Below, in pieces: positions 32,222-39,908 of a stretch of DNA of 41,818 nucleotides (the first letter of the stretch is position 1; each line of letters opens with the position of its first letter). Under the pieces are notes generated by a model. That model did no database searches, was not told where the DNA came from, and saw only the letters and a list, made by a program, of their open reading frames with translations. The translations under genes were made by a program, and so were the position numbers. Source of the DNA: Oscillospiraceae bacterium (lineage in GTDB: Bacteria > Bacillota > Clostridia > Oscillospirales > Oscillospiraceae); the NCBI GenBank assembly GCA_009785525.1, contig WQWC01000014.1:1-41818 (forward strand), in the 5' to 3' direction.

Positions 32222-32886
32222 CGTATCACCGCCCTTTTGTTCCGCCGCTCCAGCATATTCACAGCCAGCAGCACCGCCGCGCTGATTGCGAGGTTTATCA
32301 TCACCCATGTAAACGCGCCGCGCTCATCAGCCACGCGCCAGAGGTGATAGACAGTTGTGGATATCGTCGCGGTCCGACCCGGCGTGTATCCTATAAGCAT
32401 AACAGTTGCACCAAATTCACCGAGCGCACGGGCAAAGGCCAGAACCAATCCGGCTAGGATCCCTTGACGGCAGACAGGCATACGGATACGCCAGAAAATA
32501 TACGAGTTGCTCAATCCAAGGGTTTTTCCCGAATATGCCAACGTTTCGTCAAAACTCTCAAACGCACCCCGCGCCGTCCGGTACATAAGTGGAAAAGCAA
32601 TAACCAAAGCCGCCAGCACACCGCCATACCATGTCATGGCGAATCTGATATCAAACTGCGCGAGAAATGCCCCCAGCGGCCTGCGCGCGCCGAACGCAAT
32701 TAACAGAAAGTACCCAACTACCGTCGGCGGCAGAACAAGCGGCAATGTAAGTATAACATCAATAATGCCTTTGAGCGCACGCGGGAGTTTAGCCACGTAG
32801 TATGCCGCAAAGATACCTGTAAAAAACACAATAACAGAACTAAGCGCCGCTATCCGCAGCGAGTTCCAGAGCGGGAATAAGTCCAA
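32218..32886 (-). CDS. modB: Molybdate ABC transporter permease
   Basis: The 222-residue protein has five to six hydrophobic helices and the cytoplasmic EAA-type loop (ESFDETLAYSGKTLGLSNSYIFWRIRMP...AGLVLAFARALGEFGATVMLIG), the classical ModB/CysT signature. It forms the channel dimer. It starts 15 nt after modA. Confidence 0.94.
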   Translation of the reverse strand: MDLFPLWNSLRIAALSSVIVFFTGIFAAYYVAKLPRALKGIIDVILTLPLVLPPTVVGYFLLIAFGARRPLGAFLAQFDIRFAMTWYGGVLAALVIAFPLMYRTARGAFESFDETLAYSGKTLGLSNSYIFWRIRMPVCRQGILAGLVLAFARALGEFGATVMLIGYTPGRTATISTTVYHLWRVADERGAFTWVMINLAISAAVLLAVNMLERRNKRAVIR

Positions 32887-32901
32887 AACTACTACCTGCC
32901 T

Positions 32902-33699
32902 TTACTGCGCAAATGGACTAAAGCCCCATGCGACAAAAACTTCCATAGCCGTATCTCCGACAAGAAAATCGAGGAAATCTCGCGCCTCTTTAGGATTTTG
33001 GCTGTCATTCAGCACTGCGGCGGGATAAATGACCCGACCTGATATTTCAGGTGCGGCAATGTCGGCAACGGTCAGATTATGATCTACCGCGTCTGTCAGA
33101 TAGACAATGCCCATGTCAACGCTTGCTTCACGAACTTGCAGCGCGACTTCCCGTACGTTGGAGGCGTAGCTTATCACGCCTGTCGCGGCAAGCTCCGCAT
33201 GATCCAGTCCGAAGTATAACAGAATCTCCTGCGCGTATCGGCCTGCCGGGACATCCATGTTGCCCATCGCCATCAATACATCCCCCGAAAGAAGTGCCTC
33301 TACCATATCGGCAAAACTCTCTATGCCTCTCGGATTGTTGTCCGGTACAACGAGTACAGTCTGATTCTCCAAGAAATCAACACGAGTACCTGGTTGGACA
33401 AAACCCCCTTCTTCAAGCTGGTCCATCTCTCTTGTAGCGGCGGAAACAAACAAATCAGCCTGTGCGCCCTCTTGGATTTGCGTTCTCAAAGTGCCGGAGG
33501 AATCGAAATTGAATATCAGGTTAACATCAGGATTTTCGTCCTGATAAATTCCGGCGATTTCTGTAAGTACACCGGCCATGGACGCGGCGGCAAATACGAT
33601 GATCTCTGTCTCGTCATCCGAGGCTTGTCCGCAACCGGGCAGAATCAGTGGCGTCACTAATGCTAGCACGGCGAGGAGAAATGCTAATTTTTTCTTCAT
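32902..33699 (-). CDS. modA: Molybdate ABC transporter substrate-binding lipoprotein
   Basis: The 265-residue product has a signal peptide with lipobox ILPGCG (Cys about 23). The mature part shows ModA features: VFAAASMAGVLTEI, NFDSSGTLRTQIQEGAQADLFVSAA (the SS oxyanion-binding pair), GDVLMAMGNMDVPAGRYAQ and VGIVY-like VDMGIVYLTDA. It binds molybdate or tungstate outside the membrane. GGGAGG precedes the ATG, directly behind a riboswitch terminator. Which metal is bound cannot be told. Confidence 0.94.
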   Translation of the reverse strand: MKKKLAFLLAVLALVTPLILPGCGQASDDETEIIVFAAASMAGVLTEIAGIYQDENPDVNLIFNFDSSGTLRTQIQEGAQADLFVSAATREMDQLEEGGFVQPGTRVDFLENQTVLVVPDNNPRGIESFADMVEALLSGDVLMAMGNMDVPAGRYAQEILLYFGLDHAELAATGVISYASNVREVALQVREASVDMGIVYLTDAVDHNLTVADIAAPEISGRVIYPAAVLNDSQNPKEARDFLDFLVGDTAMEVFVAWGFSPFAQ

Positions 33700-33714
33700 T
33701 TTAATTACCCTCCC

Positions 33715-33760
33715 AAAAATATTAAAAGCAGTCTATTTTGAGATAAACAAAACAGACCGC
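33715..33760 (-). terminator. Riboswitch-linked intrinsic terminator before modA
   Basis: On the minus strand GCGGTCTGTTTTG (33748-33760) pairs over 13 positions (two G-U) with CAAAATAGACTGC (33728-33740), loop 7 nt, and is followed by TTTTAATATTTTT. It ends just before the modA RBS, so premature termination would silence modABC. Confidence 0.88.
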
Positions 33761-33789
33761 CGCAACATACGCGCACAGGGCAAATCCCT

Positions 33790-33912
33790 GATGCTTTGGT
33801 TTGTCTCCTTCTCAAAACATGAAGGCTGAATCATTTCTAACATCAGCCCCGTGAGCCTGTAGCTCAGGCCAAGCGTCCATAGGAAAACCCGTAGGCCGCA
33901 AGGCACGGAAAC
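33790..33912 (-). promoter_or_regulatory. Moco/Tuco-type riboswitch upstream of modABC (probable)
   Basis: Between a consensus promoter and the terminator lies about 120 nt of structured leader: a GCTTTGG/CCAAGC closing stem (33793-33799, 33869-33874), a TGAGC/GCTCA hairpin (33852-33866), GGCTGA/TCAGCC (33824-33848) and CCTTC/GAAGG (33807-33825), and a CCGTGCC start near 33910. The multi-helix shape and position before a molybdate transporter fit the molybdenum-cofactor riboswitch family; the naming rests on context and recollection. A small CAGGG/CCCTG hairpin (about 33776-33790) links it to the terminator. Confidence 0.68.
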
Positions 33913-33927
33913 TATTAAATTCACGTA

Positions 33928-33956
33928 ATTCTACCATGTGAGATATTACTTGTCAA
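33928..33956 (-). promoter_or_regulatory. Promoter of the mod riboswitch operon
   Basis: Minus strand TTGACA (33951-33956), 17 bp, TAGAAT (33928-33933) with an upstream TG (extended -10). Confidence 0.85.
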
Positions 33957-34011
33957 TATTGAAGTTGGGGAAATCTTTCGCAGCGGGGAATATGTCGAAC
34001 GACTCCCCGTT

Positions 34012-34568
34012 TTACGCTTCTCCAATCACGGATTTCACGGCGGTGACAATAATGTCCACATCGGCAAGCGCGCCTTTGCCCAGGTCTCCGCAGGCAAGGC
34101 GGGATTCCTTCGGGTCTATAAACTGATATCCGTGGCCTTTTAACTTTTCAATGTTGGCTTGAACTATTGGGTTCTCATACATCGCCGTGTTCATCGCCGG
34201 ACAGATTATGACCGGTTTGTGAGTCGCTATGGCCATGGTTGTTGTTGAAAGCATATCATCGGCAATCCCGGATGCTATTTTGCCGATGATATTCGCCGTC
34301 GCCGGGGCAATAACGCATATATCCGCCTTTTGCGCCAGCGATATGTGCTTTATCTCACTCACCGCGATTTCGGCAAACATATCGGTATGAACCTTGTTTT
34401 TGGTCAAAGATTGAAACGTCAGCGGCGCAATAAGTTTCATCGCGGCGGCTGTCATTATGACATGCACGTCTACATTGCTTTTTACAAGCAGATTCGCGAT
34501 TTCAGCCGCTTTGTAAGCCGCAATACTGCCGGTTACACCCAGAACTACCTGTTTGATGACTCTCGCAT
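34012..34568 (-). pseudogene. coaC: Phosphopantothenoylcysteine decarboxylase, start region frameshifted or non-canonical
   Basis: The coding frame reads VIKQVVLGVTGSIAAYKAAE at its start (34560 downward), then INxx-type CoaC features: KHISLAQKADICVIAPATAN (catalytic His), PAMNTAMYENP and LACGDLGKG (catalytic Cys). CoaC decarboxylates phosphopantothenoylcysteine to phosphopantetheine with FMN. The conserved N-terminus has no in-frame ATG, GTG or TTG. An ATG at 34566-34568 behind AGGAAAGG is one nucleotide out of frame with it. The only in-frame standard start, GTG at 34467, would delete the FMN-binding GSIAAYK segment. So there is a 1-nt frameshift (mutation or base-call error), a programmed shift, or a rare start codon. 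If functional, it completes CoA synthesis with coaB directly upstream. Confidence 0.75.
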
Positions 34569-34574
34569 CCTTTC

Positions 34575-35237
34575 CTAAATCGTGGCTGAGACGGTTGCCT
34601 CAGCTATGGCTTGTTTTGTTTCATATTTCGTGAAATTCTTCGTCCGGTCTATAAGATATCCCACATGCCGCTCACCTGAGATTTCAGTTAAATCATTCGC
34701 GAGAACGAAAGTACAGTTATTCTGCGTCAGCACATCAAAACCCCTGTCAATAAGCGTTTCAAACGGGGAGTTATCCAACAGCTTGAAACCCACAAGCGTC
34801 GATTGCGGGGACACGTCCCGGAACATCGCAATGATTTTGGGCGTGCGCTCCATCACCAGCAGCAGATCGTCCACGTTCGAGCTGATTTTGCCAGACTCCA
34901 GCATTGTTTTGCCGAAATCAGATACGGTTGTGACTGCTTTCACACGGTAATCGCTGACAGCCATGCTGTGGATTATGATGTCAACTTTTACACGGGATAA
35001 CAAACCGCGCAGAGCGTTTTCCAGACTTGCGACGCTGTCAACATATATAATCTCAGTCTTTGCGGATTCAGGCCGCGCCGCCGCTTTGCCGCAGATGTAA
35101 AATATTTTTTCCACCGACGAGTTGGTGGAAAAATCATCGGCTATCAAGCATCCCAGTCTGCCGGTTGAGGTGTTTGAGATACTTCTCACGTTGTCGATTT
35201 TCTCAGTCGTCCCGCCGGCGGTTATCAATACGTTCAT
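34575..35237 (-). CDS. coaB: Phosphopantothenate--cysteine ligase, stand-alone
   Basis: The 220-residue product begins MNVLITAGGTTEKIDNVRSI followed by SNTSTGRLG, the CoaB nucleotide-binding start, and has IIHSMAVSDYRV and TPKIIAMFRDVSPQSTLVGFKLL. It joins cysteine to 4'-phosphopantothenate. In most bacteria CoaB is fused behind CoaC as Dfp; here it is a separate gene placed before coaC, the arrangement known from streptococci. ATG at 35237 with AGGAT upstream is chosen over an ATG seven codons earlier. Confidence 0.9.
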   Translation of the reverse strand: MNVLITAGGTTEKIDNVRSISNTSTGRLGCLIADDFSTNSSVEKIFYICGKAAARPESAKTEIIYVDSVASLENALRGLLSRVKVDIIIHSMAVSDYRVKAVTTVSDFGKTMLESGKISSNVDDLLLVMERTPKIIAMFRDVSPQSTLVGFKLLDNSPFETLIDRGFDVLTQNNCTFVLANDLTEISGERHVGYLIDRTKNFTKYETKQAIAEATVSATI

Positions 35238-35267
35238 AGATAATATCCTGTTTCGCATTTATCATTG

Positions 35268-35300
35268 TAGGGGCGACCGTCCCGGTCGCCCGCGGGCGAA
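35268..35300. repeat. REP-like palindrome upstream of coaB
   Basis: TGTAGGGGCGACCGTCCCGG followed by TCGCCCGCGGGCG; a TAGGGGCGACC/GGTCGCCC pair of the dispersed family. Confidence 0.7.
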
Positions 35301-35331
35301 CAATGTTTGCAGGGTTGCGTCGACTTCAAAT

Positions 35332-36288
35332 CTAATGCACAATCACATTCAAGCCCATGTCTGCGAGCTGTTTGCGGCGCGCTTCAATAAGCTCATCGGA
35401 CGGGACAGCTGTTTCGAACACGGGATTTCCTGTCTGTAATCGCTCCCACTTTACTGTACCCAAATTGTGATACGGCAGGATCTGCACGACTTCCACGGCG
35501 TCGCCGAGTTCCAGTATAAATTTGCCGATCTTCTCAAAAGCCTCAGCCGAGTCGCTGTACATCGGCATAACTGGGACTCTGATTTGAAACTTTCCGCCAG
35601 CTGCCGCTATTTTCCGCGCGTTTTCCAGTATCAACTCATTCGGTACGCCGATAACCTGCTTATGCAACGTGGAGTCTATGCCCTTAATATCGTACAGGAA
35701 CACGTCGGTATACGGCAAGATTGACTCTATAATTTCCCACTTGACGAATCCGGTGGTGTCAACGGCTGTATGTACGCCCTCTTCTTTGCAACGTTTTAAT
35801 AGCGCCAGCGTAAATTCAGGCTGGCACAAACACTCCCCGCCGGAGATGGTGATGCCGCCGCCGGAACGCTCAAAAAACGGCTTGTCGCGTTCCACCCGCT
35901 GCATGATTTCGTCGATTGTATAATCGGTGCCGCACATGTACAAAGCCTTTGCCGTGCAGGCATCGGCGCATTTGCCGCAGTTATCGCATTTTGTGCGGTC
36001 CACCGTGACAAGCTCAATCTCCTCGCCGGATAGTCCCTCTTTCTTCTTGCCCGGTGAAATGGTGTCATGCGGGCAAACGTTTAAGCAACGCCCGCATTTT
36101 TCCGTGCCGATGCATTTGAGTTCCATCCAGTTAAGTTCTGTGTGAAACTCCAAACACTCCGGACTGTGGCACCACGGGCAGCGAAGCGGGCAGCCTTTCA
36201 TAAACAGCGTAAGCCGAATTCCGGGCCCGTCATGCACCGAAAATCCCTGAATATCATAAAACTTGCCTGTAAGCGCTTTCGTCTCCAT
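35332..36288 (-). CDS. Glycyl-radical enzyme activating protein (radical SAM)
   Basis: The 318-residue product has the N-terminal radical-SAM motif CPLRCPWCHSPE (CX3CX2C) after FSVHDGPGIRLTLFMKG, then an inserted two-cluster ferredoxin segment (CGRCLNVCPHD and CDNCGKCADAC) and the GGGITISGGE and VDTTGF motifs of PflA-type activases. The extra clusters mark the subgroup that activates glycerol dehydratase-, hydroxyphenylacetate decarboxylase- or arylsuccinate-synthase-like enzymes. No glycyl-radical enzyme gene is in the window, so the target is unknown. AAGGAG lies 9 nt upstream of the ATG. Confidence 0.92.
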   Translation of the reverse strand: METKALTGKFYDIQGFSVHDGPGIRLTLFMKGCPLRCPWCHSPECLEFHTELNWMELKCIGTEKCGRCLNVCPHDTISPGKKKEGLSGEEIELVTVDRTKCDNCGKCADACTAKALYMCGTDYTIDEIMQRVERDKPFFERSGGGITISGGECLCQPEFTLALLKRCKEEGVHTAVDTTGFVKWEIIESILPYTDVFLYDIKGIDSTLHKQVIGVPNELILENARKIAAAGGKFQIRVPVMPMYSDSAEAFEKIGKFILELGDAVEVVQILPYHNLGTVKWERLQTGNPVFETAVPSDELIEARRKQLADMGLNVIVH

Positions 36289-36319
36289 ACATGATATCTC
36301 CTTACATCAGGTTTCGGCT

Positions 36320-36354
36320 ATTATACCACAGGCACGAAGTGCCATTGTGGTATA
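36320..36354. repeat. Palindromic repeat with embedded promoter
   Basis: TATACCACA/TGTGGTATA (36322-36330, 36346-36354) encloses GGCAC GAA GTGCC (36331-36343). On the minus strand the arm plus next base gives TGGTATAAT (36320-36328), an extended -10 reading toward the glycyl-radical activase. Confidence 0.65.
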
Positions 36355-36369
36355 TGAATTCTAATCCTG

Positions 36370-36395
36370 TATAATGTTGCGTAGCAATCATTATA
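36370..36395. repeat. Second palindrome of the same architecture
   Basis: TATAATG/CATTATA (36370-36376, 36389-36395) encloses TTGC GTA GCAA (36377-36387). It has the same AT-rich outer stem with a GC inner hairpin as the neighbour. Confidence 0.6.
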
Positions 36396-36446
36396 ACATG
36401 TTTCGTGGCAATATGGAACAGGGGAAATAGATGAAACGTAAACAAA

Positions 36447-36464
36447 GGGGGCTAAATAGCCCCC
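36447..36464 (-). terminator. Terminator-like hairpin after the XRE remnant
   Basis: GGGGGCTA/TAGCCCCC (36447-36454, 36457-36464), read on the minus strand and followed by TTTGTTTAC. It begins 3 nt after the remnant's stop codon. Confidence 0.55.
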
Positions 36465-36467
36465 TAA

Positions 36468-36585
36468 TTAATTCGGTGGTGTTGGATCATTGGTCAGACC
36501 CAAAATATAATCAGTGCTTGTTTTATACAGCTCCGCGAGTTTGATGACAGCCCATACCGGGATTTCACGGCATGACTTTTGAACA
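36468..36585 (-). pseudogene. Remnant of an XRE/Cro-type HTH regulator (C-terminal part)
   Basis: The minus frame ends at TAA 36468-36470 and reads IPVWAVIKLAELYKTSTDYI followed by LGLTNDPTPPN, the typical last helix and STDYILG tail of small XRE repressors. Upstream it continues as AVFHVQKSCRE, where the recognition helix appears to be deleted, and then runs into the terminator hairpin. No start codon or N-terminal helices are found, so this is a decayed fragment of a mobile-element or phage-type regulator. Confidence 0.6.
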
Positions 36586-36587
36586 TG

Positions 36588-36630
36588 AAAAACAGCGGAC
36601 GCATGTGTAAAAATGCGTCCGCTGTTTTTT
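36588..36630. terminator. Bidirectional intrinsic terminator after the CoA-transferase gene
   Basis: A 14-bp perfect stem AACAGCGGACGCAT/ATGCGTCCGCTGTT (36591-36604, 36613-36626) with an 8-nt loop, flanked by AAA on the left and TTTT on the right, so it works on either strand. It lies 6 nt after the CoA-transferase stop. Confidence 0.9.
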
Positions 36631-36635
36631 ATTGT

Positions 36636-38231
36636 TTATTTGCCGAGGTTCATCAGACTTTCATTAAACAACCGCACATCCATCGTCTTCAAATCCGGGC
36701 TGACCAGCGGCTTGAACTCCATCTTGTCAAGCACGTCTTTTTCCAAATCGACCCCGGGGGCGATCTCGACCAGCATCAACCCATCCGGCGTGAGTTTGAA
36801 CACGGCGCGTTCCGAGATGTACATTACTTCCTGGCCGCTTTTTACCGCGTATTCGCCGGAGAATGTGATCTGTTGCACGTTTTTGACGTATTTCAAATCA
36901 GCGCCGTCTTGCTTAATGTTAATCCCGCTTCCGGTGATTTCAATATCCGGTTTCGGCTTCCCGGCTGTGAAGTTGCCCATGAAGAACACTTTTTTCGTGT
37001 TCTGCGAAATGTCGATAAATCCACCGGCGCCGATGCATCTTCCGGCGAACTTCGACACGTTCACGTTGCCCTTTTCATCGATTTCCGCCGCGCCGAGGAA
37101 CGTCATGTCAAGAATCCCGCCGTCGTACATATCCAGCGTATCGGTTTGTGAGAAGATAGCGTCCGCGTTGGCGACACCGGGGAACGACAGACCGGCCTGT
37201 ACCTGGCCGCCCATGGGTCCGGACTCAACAGAAGCTGTCATGCCCTCGCCTAAACCCTCTTCAGCCGCAATGCTGCCGATTCCGGACGGCATTCCGCTGC
37301 CGATATTGATGATGCTGTCGGGCTTGAGTTCCATAGCCGCGCGCCGTGCAATCACTTTGCGGAGCGTGAACGGCAGCGGAGCCACTCCGCCGGTGGCGAA
37401 TTTCGCCTCTCCAGCGAGTTCCGGCCGATACTTCGGTGTCGCGTAACACTGGCGGTGGTTATCGGGATTCTCTGCCCGGACTATGTAATCTACAAGCTTT
37501 TCGTGCAGTCTGATATTTTTAGTCCGCAAACTGCCGCGTCTTACGATTTCCTCGACCTGAACGATCACGATTCCGCCGCTATTTTTCGTGGCGACGGCGA
37601 TCTCAAGCTCTGTCCCGTGCAGTCCCTCGCGCTCCATTGAGATATGCCCGTCCTCATCGGCGTATGTGCCTCTGATAAAACAGACGTTCGGCTTGAAGCC
37701 TTTGTAGAACAGATACTCTTCACTGTCTATAGTCATAAGCTCAACAATCGGGCCTTGCTGCCGTGCTTTTTCGTTGACGGCGCAACCCTCATTCCGCGGG
37801 TCGCAGAATGTGCCGAGGCCGACTTTGGTAATCAACCCCGGTCTGCCGCCCGCGATAGCGCGGAACAGGTTCACCATAACGCCCATCGGCGGCAAGTATC
37901 CGGCGATTTTATTGTCACCGACGTCGTAAGCAATCGCCCGCGCGTCGGTCAGGTTGCCGCATAGCACGGTAGTGATAAGCCCCTCCGCCCGCAAGCGATT
38001 GACGCCGAGTTCATATCCTTTGCCGTTCTCACCCACAGTCTCCAGCTTGTCTCCGGGTGTGATTCCGCATGTAATTGTGAGGCCTTTCGGACTTTGCGTT
38101 TCTGCGTGTCTGGCGGCAAGACCTTCCAAAAGTTCTTCCGGACTGCCGTATGAGCCGAATCCGCCGACGACAAGCAAGTCTCCGTCTTTAACATGGCTCA
38201 CAGCCTCTTTAAGCGTAACAAATTTAGCCAT
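36636..38231 (-). CDS. Family I acyl-CoA:acetate/3-ketoacid CoA-transferase (fused alpha-beta)
   Basis: The 531-residue product is a single chain with both halves. The first has VVGGFGSYGSPEELLEGL and the GITPGDK region, the second carries the catalytic Glu in MTASVESGPMGGQVQAG (YdiF/Pct type) and GAAEIDEKGNVNVSKF. It moves CoA between acyl groups (acetyl, propionyl, butyryl or acetoacetyl). It is the last gene of the CoA-linked catabolic cluster with cupin, hydroxyacyl-CoA dehydrogenase and BKACE, where it could activate or recycle the acids. The exact acyl specificity cannot be read. Confidence 0.92.
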   Translation of the reverse strand: MAKFVTLKEAVSHVKDGDLLVVGGFGSYGSPEELLEGLAARHAETQSPKGLTITCGITPGDKLETVGENGKGYELGVNRLRAEGLITTVLCGNLTDARAIAYDVGDNKIAGYLPPMGVMVNLFRAIAGGRPGLITKVGLGTFCDPRNEGCAVNEKARQQGPIVELMTIDSEEYLFYKGFKPNVCFIRGTYADEDGHISMEREGLHGTELEIAVATKNSGGIVIVQVEEIVRRGSLRTKNIRLHEKLVDYIVRAENPDNHRQCYATPKYRPELAGEAKFATGGVAPLPFTLRKVIARRAAMELKPDSIINIGSGMPSGIGSIAAEEGLGEGMTASVESGPMGGQVQAGLSFPGVANADAIFSQTDTLDMYDGGILDMTFLGAAEIDEKGNVNVSKFAGRCIGAGGFIDISQNTKKVFFMGNFTAGKPKPDIEITGSGINIKQDGADLKYVKNVQQITFSGEYAVKSGQEVMYISERAVFKLTPDGLMLVEIAPGVDLEKDVLDKMEFKPLVSPDLKTMDVRLFNESLMNLGK

Positions 38232-38259
38232 ATGTTCACCTCTATTAAGTCATTTCGCT

Positions 38260-38346
38260 CTGTAGGGGCGGTTATTAATCGCCCGCATACCTGCCGATCG
38301 CATACCTTGGAACGGGGCAACAGGCGGCAGCTTGCCGCCCCTACAG
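38260..38346. repeat. Inverted pair of REP-like palindromes
   Basis: CTGTAGGGGC (38260-38269) and GCCCCTACAG (38337-38346) form the outer ends of a two-hairpin unit; inner pairs include GGCGGTTATTAATCGCC and GGCGGCAGCTTGCCGCC. It fills the gap between CoA-transferase and cupin. Confidence 0.8.
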
Positions 38347-38362
38347 GGCAAAACATGACGTT

Positions 38363-38824
38363 TTATTTATAAATATCTTCCGCGTCGTATTCTGCATTCA
38401 TCACGACGGAGAAATGGAATATCGGGCGGTCAACCTGGACTATCCGGAGCGGACTGTGTGGGATGCCGCCGGGGATATAGATAAGCGTTGTCTTTGTCAG
38501 CCTGTGGTTTTCACCATTGATTGCAAACTCAATAACGCCGCCGAGATCATACGGGTCGTCCGGATTAGAGCCGAAAAATCCGACAAGCTCCGCGTGAGAG
38601 TGATCATGTTCCGGGAACATCGGGTCACGTTCGGGGATACCTGTGTACCACGCGACGTTCATCTGAAAAGCGCCGGGGCAGATATTGCCGTCCATCCACA
38701 GCACGCGTGTTGCGAATTTATTGTAAATTTCCTGCATGTCCGGGGACATCATCCCGGACGGGGTTTGCAAATCTTGGATATAATATTTTCCGTATTCGCC
38801 GCCGTTGTTGTTGTCGTATGTCAT
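38363..38824 (-). CDS. Cupin-domain protein
   Basis: The 153-residue product has a cupin core with the metal-ligand motif EHDHSHAELVGFFG (HxH...E) and a second motif IPGGIPHSPLRI supplying the later His. Cupins of this size may be dioxygenases, isomerases or regulators' sensors; no DNA-binding domain is attached. Its place between CoA-transferase and 3-hydroxyacyl-CoA dehydrogenase suggests a catabolic or substrate-handling role. Substrate unknown. Confidence 0.82.
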   Translation of the reverse strand: MTYDNNNGGEYGKYYIQDLQTPSGMMSPDMQEIYNKFATRVLWMDGNICPGAFQMNVAWYTGIPERDPMFPEHDHSHAELVGFFGSNPDDPYDLGGVIEFAINGENHRLTKTTLIYIPGGIPHSPLRIVQVDRPIFHFSVVMNAEYDAEDIYK

Positions 38825-38841
38825 ATGTTAATCCTCCTACA

Positions 38842-38915
38842 TGTAGGGGCGGCCATTGGCCGTCCGTTTATCCTAATTTGCTGCCATCCGCGGACGCGCA
38901 GTGCGCGCCCCTACG
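38842..38915. repeat. Inverted pair of REP-like palindromes
   Basis: TGTAGGGGCGGCCATTGGCC (from 38842) and, in opposite orientation, CGGACGCGCAGTGCGCGCCC (ending CTACG at 38915). The second differs from the copies in the RAYT gene at one internal base. Confidence 0.8.
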
Positions 38916-38924
38916 GTCCGTCTT

Positions 38925-39881
38925 CTATTCCGTCGGCAGATCCCAATCAATAAACCGCCAGTATGGGGCGTTCACGCGCGCTTGATATGCTTCCATATCA
39001 ACGCCGTTCCAATCGTAGAATCCGATTTTCCCCTCCGATCGTGCGCCAAGTTCGCCTTTGGCGATACGGTCGGTCACTGCGGGTGGGGCTTCTGTTACAT
39101 TACTCAAATGCGGGAACGTGCCATTGCAGCCCGCTTGATTCAGCATCAGGCCGCCATTGTCGAAATGCTCATAAATCCCAATAGACGTATAACGCGGGCA
39201 GAAGCTGTAATTCAGACACGTATCAATATCCCGCGGGTCGCATATGCCGCTTTCGACCAGACTCAGCGCCTCACGCCACAGCGCGAATTGGAGTCTGTTG
39301 CCGATAAATCCGGGCGTCGGTTTTTTAAGTACAACTGGCTTGCGGTCAAGCGATTCAAGCAGTTCTACAACGAAATCCATCGCAGCCGGATCAGTAGCCG
39401 CGCCGCCGCAGCATTCAAAGAACGGAACCATATGCGCCGGATTGAACGGATGCGTGACGATAAGGCGGTCTTTATACTTCGTCATTTTCTGCCCCATCTC
39501 GTCCGGCGTGATTGTCGAACTGACCGAGCAGATGGCTTTGACATTCGTGCAGATTTCCTCAATCCGCGCTAAAATATCGAACTTCAGTTCCAGATTCTCG
39601 TTAACGCATTCAAAAATCACGTCGCAGTCGGCAAGTTCGTTGTAGTCGAGTGTGTATTTTAGATATTTTTCGCAGATTTCCAGTTGGTTTGCCGGTGCGA
39701 CTCCCTGAGCTATCATTTGACGGAAGTAGTTGTCGTAAGTCTTTTTATACTCCGGAATCATCTCCGCACGGCGTGCCACACAGGTGGTTTTGTAGCCGTG
39801 CCCGGTTGTCAGCACCGCCATGCTGTCGCCTATCATCCCCAGGCCGATGATTCCGATATGCTTTACACTGTCAAGTTTCAT
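38925..39881 (-). CDS. 3-hydroxyacyl-CoA dehydrogenase family protein (carnitine dehydrogenase-like)
   Basis: The 318-residue product has a Rossmann start HIGIIGLGMIGDSMAVL (GxGxxG), the catalytic region SVSSTITPDEM...VTHPFNPAHMVPF (His) and the C-terminal helical domain with TPGFIGNRLQFALWREALSLVE. This family includes L-carnitine dehydrogenase, L-gulonate 3-dehydrogenase and hydroxybutyryl-CoA dehydrogenase. Its neighbour BKACE cleaves beta-keto acids, which this enzyme would make from beta-hydroxy acids with NAD+. ATG at 39881 has GGAGG 6 nt upstream; an ATG two codons earlier is less well spaced. Longer in-frame sequence upstream is repeat DNA. Confidence 0.88.
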   Translation of the reverse strand: MKLDSVKHIGIIGLGMIGDSMAVLTTGHGYKTTCVARRAEMIPEYKKTYDNYFRQMIAQGVAPANQLEICEKYLKYTLDYNELADCDVIFECVNENLELKFDILARIEEICTNVKAICSVSSTITPDEMGQKMTKYKDRLIVTHPFNPAHMVPFFECCGGAATDPAAMDFVVELLESLDRKPVVLKKPTPGFIGNRLQFALWREALSLVESGICDPRDIDTCLNYSFCPRYTSIGIYEHFDNGGLMLNQAGCNGTFPHLSNVTEAPPAVTDRIAKGELGARSEGKIGFYDWNGVDMEAYQARVNAPYWRFIDWDLPTE

Positions 39882-39908
39882 TTGCATCCTCCAAGTGTTA
39901 ATAATGGA

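Noticed and set aside
34012-34467. CoaC starting at the GTG at 34467
   Set aside because: The conserved FMN-binding sequence continues in frame upstream of this GTG, so it cannot be the original start.
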